Shown here piece after piece: positions 59,202-64,000 of a stretch of DNA of 64,000 nucleotides. Source of the DNA: Acrocarpospora macrocephala (lineage in GTDB: Bacteria > Actinomycetota > Actinomycetes > Streptosporangiales > Streptosporangiaceae); contig NZ_BLAE01000047.1 of the NCBI RefSeq assembly GCF_009687865.1, forward strand, positions 1 to 64,000, read 5' to 3'. How positions within the stretch are numbered: position 1 is the stretch's first letter; every line of letters starts with the position of its first letter. The translations under genes and the position numbers were made by a program. A model generated the notes under the pieces. It ran no database searches. It saw nothing but the letters and a program-made list of their open reading frames with translations, and was not told the origin of the DNA.

Positions 59202-60860
59202 ATGCCGAACCCCGCGATCCTCACGGTCGATGACGATCCGGCTGTCTCCCGGGCCGTCTCCCGCGACCTGCGCCGCCGGTACGGCGACCGCTATCGGGTG
59301 GTCCGCGCCGACTCGGGCGACAACGCACTTGAAGCGCTCCGGGAGATCAAGCTGCGCGGCGATCAGGTGGCGGTCCTGCTGGCCGACTACCGCATGCCGC
59401 ACATGAACGGGATCCAGTTCCTGGAATCGGCCATGGATCTGTTCCCGCTGGCCCGGCGCGTGCTGCTCACCGCGTACGCGGACACCGACGCGGCCATCGA
59501 CGCCATCAACCTGGTCGACGTCGACCATTACCTGCTCAAGCCGTGGAACCCGCCCGAGGAGAAGCTTTACCCGGTGGTGGACTCGATGCTGGACGCCTGG
59601 CGGGCCAGCCCCGAGCCGCCCGCCTCGGAGGTCCGGGTGGTCGGGCATCGCTGGTCGGCGCCGTCGTTCGCGGTGCGGGACTTCCTGGCGCGGAACCTGG
59701 TGCCGTACCGGTGGCTGCTGGCCGACGAGCCGGAGGGCGGGCGGTTGCTGGCCGCGGCCGGGCTCACCGCCGACGACGTGCCGCTGGTGCTGACCTCGGA
59801 CGGCAAGACGCTGGCCGCGCCCAGCGAAGCCGATCTCGCGGTGCACGTCGGGCTCACCACCACCCCGTCGCTGGAGTTCTACGACCTGGTCGTGGTCGGC
59901 GCGGGGCCCGCCGGTCTGGGCGCGGCCGTGTACGGCGCGTCCGAGGGATTGCGCACGGTCCTGGTCGAGCAGCGCGCCACCGGCGGGCAGGCCGGGCAGA
60001 GCAGCAGGATCGAGAACTATCTCGGCTTCCCCGACGGCGTCTCCGGCGCGCAGCTGACCGACCGGGCCAGGCGGCAGGCGCTGCGGTTCGGGGCCGAGCT
60101 GCTGACCACGCGGGAGGCCATCGGCCTGGAGTCCGGCGGCACCAGCCGGCTGCTGCGCTTCGGCGACGGCACCTCGATCGCCGCCCACACGGTCGTGCTG
60201 GCCACCGGCGTCTCCTACCGCATGCTCGACGCGCCAGGCCTGGACGAGCTGACCGGCCGCGGCGTCTTCTACGGCTCCGCCTCGACCGAGGCCCCGAGCT
60301 GCTTCGAGCAGGACGTCTACATCGTCGGCGGGGCCAACTCGGCGGGCCAGGCGGCGGTGCACTTCGCGCGGTACGCCTCCCGCGTGCACATGCTGATCAG
60401 AGGGGCCGACCTGCGGCATTCCATGTCCAGCTACCTGATCCAGCAGATCGAGGCCATCGACAACATCACGGTCTGGCCGCACAGCGAGGTGGCCGCGGCG
60501 CACGGGGACGAGCATCTGGAGCGGCTGACCGTGCGCGATCCGCGGTCCGGGGAGACTCGGGACGTGGACACGTCCTGGTTGTTCATCTTCATCGGGGCCG
60601 AGCCCAGGACGGGCTGGCTGGACGACGCGGTGCTGCGGGACCGGCTCGGTTTCGTGCTGACCGGGCCTGACCTGCTCTGCGAGGGTAAACGTCCGCCGGG
60701 GTGGACGTTGCCGCGTGATCCGTACCATCTGGAAAGCAGCATGCCGGGGGTCTTCGCGGCCGGGGACGTGCGCGCCGCTTCGGTCAAGCGGGTGGCCTCC
60801 GCCGTGGGCGAGGGAGCGATGGCCGTGTCGCTCATCCACCGCTATCTGGAGGCGCAGTGA
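59202..60860 (+). CDS. Response regulator fused to thioredoxin reductase-like FAD-dependent oxidoreductase
   Basis: 552 aa from the ATG at 59202. Residues 5-125 are a receiver domain (TVDDDPAVSRAVSRDLRRRY, phosphoacceptor in VLLADYRMPHMNG, Thr in LLTAYADTD, Lys in HYLLKPW). Residues 145-215 are a short thioredoxin/glutaredoxin-like segment without Cys pair. Residues 225-552 are a TrxR-like module: VVVGAGPAGLGAAVYGASEG (FAD), VYIVGGANSAGQAAVHFA (NADPH), VFAAGDVRA. Where TrxR has CxxC it reads ASTEAPSC, so disulfide reduction is not expected. Its stop overlaps the kinase gene (GTGA). The redox state or flavin ligand may be read by, or controlled by, phosphorylation. Confidence 0.92.
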   Translation: MPNPAILTVDDDPAVSRAVSRDLRRRYGDRYRVVRADSGDNALEALREIKLRGDQVAVLLADYRMPHMNGIQFLESAMDLFPLARRVLLTAYADTDAAIDAINLVDVDHYLLKPWNPPEEKLYPVVDSMLDAWRASPEPPASEVRVVGHRWSAPSFAVRDFLARNLVPYRWLLADEPEGGRLLAAAGLTADDVPLVLTSDGKTLAAPSEADLAVHVGLTTTPSLEFYDLVVVGAGPAGLGAAVYGASEGLRTVLVEQRATGGQAGQSSRIENYLGFPDGVSGAQLTDRARRQALRFGAELLTTREAIGLESGGTSRLLRFGDGTSIAAHTVVLATGVSYRMLDAPGLDELTGRGVFYGSASTEAPSCFEQDVYIVGGANSAGQAAVHFARYASRVHMLIRGADLRHSMSSYLIQQIEAIDNITVWPHSEVAAAHGDEHLERLTVRDPRSGETRDVDTSWLFIFIGAEPRTGWLDDAVLRDRLGFVLTGPDLLCEGKRPPGWTLPRDPYHLESSMPGVFAAGDVRAASVKRVASAVGEGAMAVSLIHRYLEAQ

Positions 60861-62269
60861 GCGAGTTGCTGACCCCGGCCGAACTGCGGACGCTGTTCCT
60901 CTTCGAGAAGCTCGACGAACACCAGCTCGGGCTGCTGGCCGAGCACGGGCGGGTGGTGCGGTATCCGGCCGGGCAGACGGTCTACCGCGAGGGCGAACCG
61001 GCGACATGTTTCATCGTGCTGCTCAGCGGGGTGATCACGCTCACCCGGCTGATCCACGGCGATGAGGTGGAGGTCACCAGAACCGAACAGCGCGGCGTGT
61101 ACGGCGGGGCGACCCAGGCCTATCTCGGCGAGCAGGTCGACCAGATCTACATGAACACGGTGCACGCGATCAGCGACGTCGCGGTGCTGGAGATCCCCGC
61201 CGACCTGTTCGCGGGCTGGACCCGGGAGTGGTTCCCGATGGCCATGCACCTGCTGGAGGGGCTGTTCTTCGGCATGCGGGCCAGCCAGACCATCGTCGGC
61301 GAGCGGGAGCGGCTGATCGCGCTCGGGTCGCTGTCGGCCGGGCTCACCCACGAGCTGAACAATCCGGCCGCGGCGGCGGTGCGGGCCACCGCGGTCCTGC
61401 GCGAGCGGGTCACCGGCATGCGCACCAAGCTCGCGATGATCGCCGACGGCCGCCTGGACGGAACCCGCCTGCACAAACTGGTCGAACTCCAGGAAGCCGC
61501 CGTAAAACGCGCGGCCAGCGCGCCGCACCTGTCCGCGCTGGCGACCTCCGACGCCGAGGAGGCGCTGGCCGACTGGCTGGACGATCATGACGTGACCGCC
61601 GGGTGGGACATCGCGCCGACGCTGGTCGCCGGCGGCGTCGACGCCGAGTGGCTGGAGCAGGTGACCGGCGCGATCGGCCCGGAGAACCTGGAACCGGCGA
61701 TCCGCTGGCTCACCTACACCATCGACACCGAACTGCTGATGGGCGAGATCGACGACGCGGTCTCCCGCATCTCCGGCCTGGTCGCCGCCGCCAAGCAGTA
61801 CTCCCAGCTGGACCGGGCCCCGCACCAGACGGTCGACGTGCACGACCTGCTCAACGCGACCCTGACCATGCTGCAGGCCAAGATCCCGCAGGGCATCCGC
61901 ACGGTCAAGGAATACGACCGCGATCTCCCGCCGATTCCCGCCTACGCCGCCGAGCTCAACCAGGTCTGGACGAATCTCATCGACAACGCCATCAGCGCGA
62001 TGGGCGAGACGGGCACGCTGACCATCCGGACCACGCGCGAGGCCAAGAACCTGATCGTCGAGATCGCCGACACCGGCCCCGGCATCCCGCCCGCCATCCG
62101 CCCCAGAATCTTCGAGCCCTTCTTCACCACCAAGCCCGTCGGCGAGGGCACCGGCCTCGGCCTGGACATCTCCTACCGGATAGTCGTCAAAAAACACCAC
62201 GGCGACATCCGCGTCGACTCCACCCCAGGCGACACCCGCTTCCGCGTCTTCCTCCCCTTCGAAGACTGA
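60857..62269 (+). CDS. Sensor histidine kinase with N-terminal cyclic-nucleotide-binding domain
   Basis: 470 aa, no TM helix, so cytoplasmic. Residues 12-130 are a cNMP-binding (CRP-like) domain: [40 protein letters not shown] linker leads to the H-box [27 protein letters not shown] (phospho-His), then N-box [17 protein letters not shown]1 [13 protein letters not shown]-box FEPFFTTKP and G2 [15 protein letters not shown]. It should phosphorylate the upstream flavoprotein response regulator, with which it is translationally coupled. Signal unknown; cAMP or a similar ligand is inferred. Confidence 0.93.
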   Translation: MSELLTPAELRTLFLFEKLDEHQLGLLAEHGRVVRYPAGQTVYREGEPATCFIVLLSGVITLTRLIHGDEVEVTRTEQRGVYGGATQAYLGEQVDQIYMNTVHAISDVAVLEIPADLFAGWTREWFPMAMHLLEGLFFGMRASQTIVGERERLIALGSLSAGLTHELNNPAAAAVRATAVLRERVTGMRTKLAMIADGRLDGTRLHKLVELQEAAVKRAASAPHLSALATSDAEEALADWLDDHDVTAGWDIAPTLVAGGVDAEWLEQVTGAIGPENLEPAIRWLTYTIDTELLMGEIDDAVSRISGLVAAAKQYSQLDRAPHQTVDVHDLLNATLTMLQAKIPQGIRTVKEYDRDLPPIPAYAAELNQVWTNLIDNAISAMGETGTLTIRTTREAKNLIVEIADTGPGIPPAIRPRIFEPFFTTKPVGEGTGLGLDISYRIVVKKHHGDIRVDSTPGDTRFRVFLPFED

Positions 62270-62333
62270 ATCTCCTCGCGCCGGCACCGTTGGCGCCAGC
62301 GAGAACCAACCTCCCGAGGCGGATTGGCCCTCC

Positions 62334-62387
62334 TGGCGCCGGTGCGGCGAGAACTGACGCCTGCGTAAACGGCGCCGGATAACGGCG
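62334..62387. repeat. 54-bp dispersed repeat, copy 2
   Basis: Same length and orientation as 51344-51397, differing only in a central six-base block. It again lies between convergent genes, 21 bp beyond the stop of the minus-strand gene. Just upstream (62277-62310) is a partly inverted form, CGCGCCGGCACCGTTGGCGC, which could pair with it. Confidence 0.85.
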
Positions 62388-62408
62388 AGGAACCTGGCGG
62401 GTGGGGGG

Positions 62409-63143
62409 TTATGAGTGCTTGGTTCCGCCGATGACCACGATGTCTTCGAGGGTGGGGTCGGGTTCTTCGAGAGGGGGGCGTCGGCGTGGCCGGAGTCGCT
62501 GGACGACGAGGGTGCCCGCGATGGAGAGCAGGGCGACTAGCGCCAGAAGGTAGATGGGCGTTGTTGCCGATGCTTCCTCCTTTGGCTGGGTAAGCGCCGC
62601 GTTGGTCGCCTGTGGGGTCGGCTGGGCTGCCACCGCCTGGGAGGTCGGCGGGGATTGGCCGGTGACCTCGCCCTTCCAGGGGAAGCCTGGGGGTTTGATT
62701 TCGCCCCAGTAGTCCTTTACTTGCGCGCCGTCGAGGGCGGGGAACTGGGGTGGGGCGAGGGTCAGGGTGCCGGGGACGGTCAGGGTGCCGACCTCGTGTT
62801 CCATGAAGATGCCCTGGATGCCCTGGACGCGCCAGGTGCCTTGGGGGATCTTGACGGCTACCGCGTAGTGGGCGGGTTCGGGCAGGCGGGAGCCGGTGAA
62901 TGTGAGGACGGTGCCCTTCTCGTCGGTCAGGCGCAGGCCGGTTTCGCCCAGTTGTTTCTCTGAGCCCTCGAAGGGATGGGTGCCGTGCTGGAGCACCCAG
63001 TAGCCGACCGTGTAGGCCTGGTCGGCCTCGATCCGATCGGGCAGCGGATCCAGTTCGGTGACCGCCCAGTTACCCGCGTACGCGGGAACAGCCATCGCGG
63101 CCACGATCGCCATAGACCCGAAAATCACGAAAAATCGTCTCAT
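62409..63143 (-). CDS. Exported YtkA/FixH-like protein with C-terminal TM helix
   Basis: 244 aa, GGAGGTGC before the ATG. A signal peptide (about 1-22, cleavage after AYAG) leads to a beta domain of about 100 residues: WAVTELDPLPDRIEADQAYTVGYWVLQHGTHPFEG and YAVAVKIPQGTWRVQGIQG, which match the YtkA-like/FixH pattern. A Pro/Gln/Thr-rich linker and a C-terminal TM helix (about 200-220) with a basic stop-transfer (RLRPRRRP) anchor it facing outside. Related domains are associated with copper or respiratory functions. No copper gene is adjacent. The dispersed repeat lies at its 3' end. Confidence 0.7.
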   Translation of the reverse strand: MRRFFVIFGSMAIVAAMAVPAYAGNWAVTELDPLPDRIEADQAYTVGYWVLQHGTHPFEGSEKQLGETGLRLTDEKGTVLTFTGSRLPEPAHYAVAVKIPQGTWRVQGIQGIFMEHEVGTLTVPGTLTLAPPQFPALDGAQVKDYWGEIKPPGFPWKGEVTGQSPPTSQAVAAQPTPQATNAALTQPKEEASATTPIYLLALVALLSIAGTLVVQRLRPRRRPPLEEPDPTLEDIVVIGGTKHS

Positions 63144-63237
63144 CTTTGCACCTCCGGCTGTTCTACACCGCCCGCGCCCGCGAGGTTCCGATCCTGTTCG
63201 GGATGCCGGCCCGCCTCTATATAAGCCAGCCCTAATA

Positions 63238-63266
63238 TGACGAAGTCGAACATCTGTTTGTACAGT
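63238..63266 (+). promoter_or_regulatory. Putative leaderless promoter of the AlkB gene
   Basis: TGACGA (63238-63243) and TACAGT (63261-63266) are separated by 17 bp, and the ATG at 63273 starts six bases after the -10. No Shine-Dalgarno precedes it. Pattern-based. Confidence 0.45.
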
Positions 63267-63272
63267 CGAGAC

Positions 63273-63905
63273 ATGGAGACACTCTTCCAGGGGTCCTTGC
63301 TCGACTGGGGCGACGAGGTCGGCCCGGGACCGCTCGACGGCACCGTCCGCAGGACCCCGCTCGCCCACGGCGCCTGGATCGACATCCGCCCCGCCTGGAT
63401 GACCGGCGCCGACACCCTGTTCCGCCGCCTGGCCGACACCGTGCCCTGGCACGCCGAACGACGCCAGATGTATGACCACATGGTCGACGTCCCACGCCTG
63501 ATGAGCTTCTACGGCGAAGAAGACACTCTCCCCGACCCGGCGCTCGACGAGGCGAAAGCCCTGCTCAACGCCCACTACGCGGCCGAACTAGGCGAGCCCT
63601 TCCGCACCGCGGGCCTGTGCCTCTACCGTGACGGCCGCGACAGCGTCGCCTGGCACGGCGACCGTATCGGGCGGGGCAGGACCGAGGACACGATGGTCGC
63701 CATCATCTCGATCGGCGCCCCCCGCAGCCTGCTGCTCCGCCCGCGCGGCGGAGGCGGCCCCACCCTCCGCCACGACCTCGGTCACGGCGACCTCCTGGTG
63801 ATGGGCGGGAGCTGCCAGCGCACCTGGGAACACGCCGTACCCAAGTCCGCCCGCGCGATGGGCCCGCGCATCAGCATCCAGTTCCGCCCCAGGGGCGTAC
63901 GCTGA
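63273..63905 (+). CDS. alkB: Alpha-ketoglutarate-dependent dioxygenase AlkB
   Basis: 210 aa. The 2OG-Fe(II) oxygenase motifs are HxD in VAWHGDRIG (about 138), the distal His in TWEHAVPKSA and the RxxxxxR in GPRISIQFRPR that binds 2-oxoglutarate. The nucleotide-recognition lid near the N-terminus contains PWHAERRQMYDHMVDVPRLMSFYG. It repairs 1-methyladenine and 3-methylcytosine in DNA or RNA by oxidative demethylation. Length is normal for actinobacterial AlkB. An adjacent repair operon is not seen. Confidence 0.9.
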   Translation: METLFQGSLLDWGDEVGPGPLDGTVRRTPLAHGAWIDIRPAWMTGADTLFRRLADTVPWHAERRQMYDHMVDVPRLMSFYGEEDTLPDPALDEAKALLNAHYAAELGEPFRTAGLCLYRDGRDSVAWHGDRIGRGRTEDTMVAIISIGAPRSLLLRPRGGGGPTLRHDLGHGDLLVMGGSCQRTWEHAVPKSARAMGPRISIQFRPRGVR

Positions 63906-63910
63906 CCTGA

Positions 63911-64000
63911 TCAGCCGGGGAAACGGATGAACGGCGGCGGCACATGCGCGGTCAGCCAGACGCCGTTGGCGCTGCGATAGAAGACATGGCCCGCCGCGTG
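63911..64000 (-). CDS. kptA: RNA 2'-phosphotransferase (Tpt1/KptA), 3' end only
   Basis: The last 29 codons of a minus-strand gene that runs past the window edge. The visible C-terminus, HAAGHVFYRSANGVWLTAHVPP, matches the end of KptA/Tpt1 proteins (xRSxNGVWLTxxVPP). KptA removes a splice-junction 2'-phosphate from RNA using NAD+. Bacteria do not splice tRNA in that way, so its natural substrate is unclear. Partial; start not visible. Confidence 0.65.
   Translation of the reverse strand, partial: HAAGHVFYRSANGVWLTAHVPPPFIRFPG

Overview
The window is very GC-rich, coding-dense chromosomal DNA from a filamentous actinobacterium, most likely a Streptosporangiaceae-type genus (Streptosporangiales). 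This is an inference from several features: codon third positions are nearly all G/C, many genes start with GTG or TTG, many promoters look leaderless, and the regulators are AfsR/SARP, LAL-type LuxR and XRE-TPR types. DasR-like dre sites flank an ngcEFG-type GlcNAc/chitobiose transporter, and there are receptor Ser/Thr kinases. I found one tRNA (His) and no rRNA, CRISPR array, insertion sequence or prophage.

Layout. 0-6.4 kb: MerR/GyrI regulator, small membrane protein, zinc-type CDF exporter, an internally deleted dapA remnant, mdh, a DUF998 membrane protein that reads antisense into mdh, a GH13 trehalose-synthase-like enzyme and a cold-shock gene. 6.7-12.3 kb: aminoglycoside-phosphotransferase-like kinase coupled to an XRE-TPR regulator, then a CysRS-like paralogue with altered signature motifs and a nucleoside hydrolase. 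12.4-15.8 kb: a tight ATP-grasp / alpha-E / transglutaminase operon, followed by a well-signalled 31-residue Pro/Arg-rich micro-ORF. 15.8-26.3 kb: GT4 glycosyltransferase, PIG-L deacetylase, an LPG-synthase-type membrane protein, a large AfsR-like regulator, DedA, DUF1508, D-Ala-D-Ala carboxypeptidase, SpoU methyltransferase and a CDF-like membrane protein.

26.5-37.5 kb is an envelope-signalling island on one strand. It holds a solute-binding/VWA membrane protein, an ECF sigma factor fused to an anti-sigma-like zinc finger with a transmembrane and extracytoplasmic domain, an amidase-like protein, two receptor Ser/Thr kinases, a pseudokinase and a DUF2510 membrane protein. Several share the plan of a cytoplasmic domain, one TM helix, a Pro/Thr-rich stalk and a beta-rich outer domain. 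orn, tRNA-His, a LuxR-type HTH protein, lysine 6-aminotransferase, an HdeD-like protein, a penicillin-binding protein, a spermidine-synthase-like protein and a pterin dehydratase follow.

44-51 kb carries a LAL regulator and the ngcEFG-like importer, whose upstream region has a perfect 17-bp palindrome and two dre-like sites. The second dre-like site sits at the promoter of a class II aldolase. 51-64 kb: DUF885, DUF4032 and DUF523 proteins; a roadblock/LC7 cluster without a GTPase; an alpha/beta hydrolase with a palindromic operator; a leucine-rich/thioredoxin-fold fusion; and a two-component pair in which the response regulator is fused to a TrxR-like flavoprotein and the kinase carries a cNMP-binding domain. 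A YtkA-like protein, AlkB and the 3' end of kptA close the window. A 54-bp repeat occurs twice, each time between convergent genes at the 3' side of the minus-strand gene.
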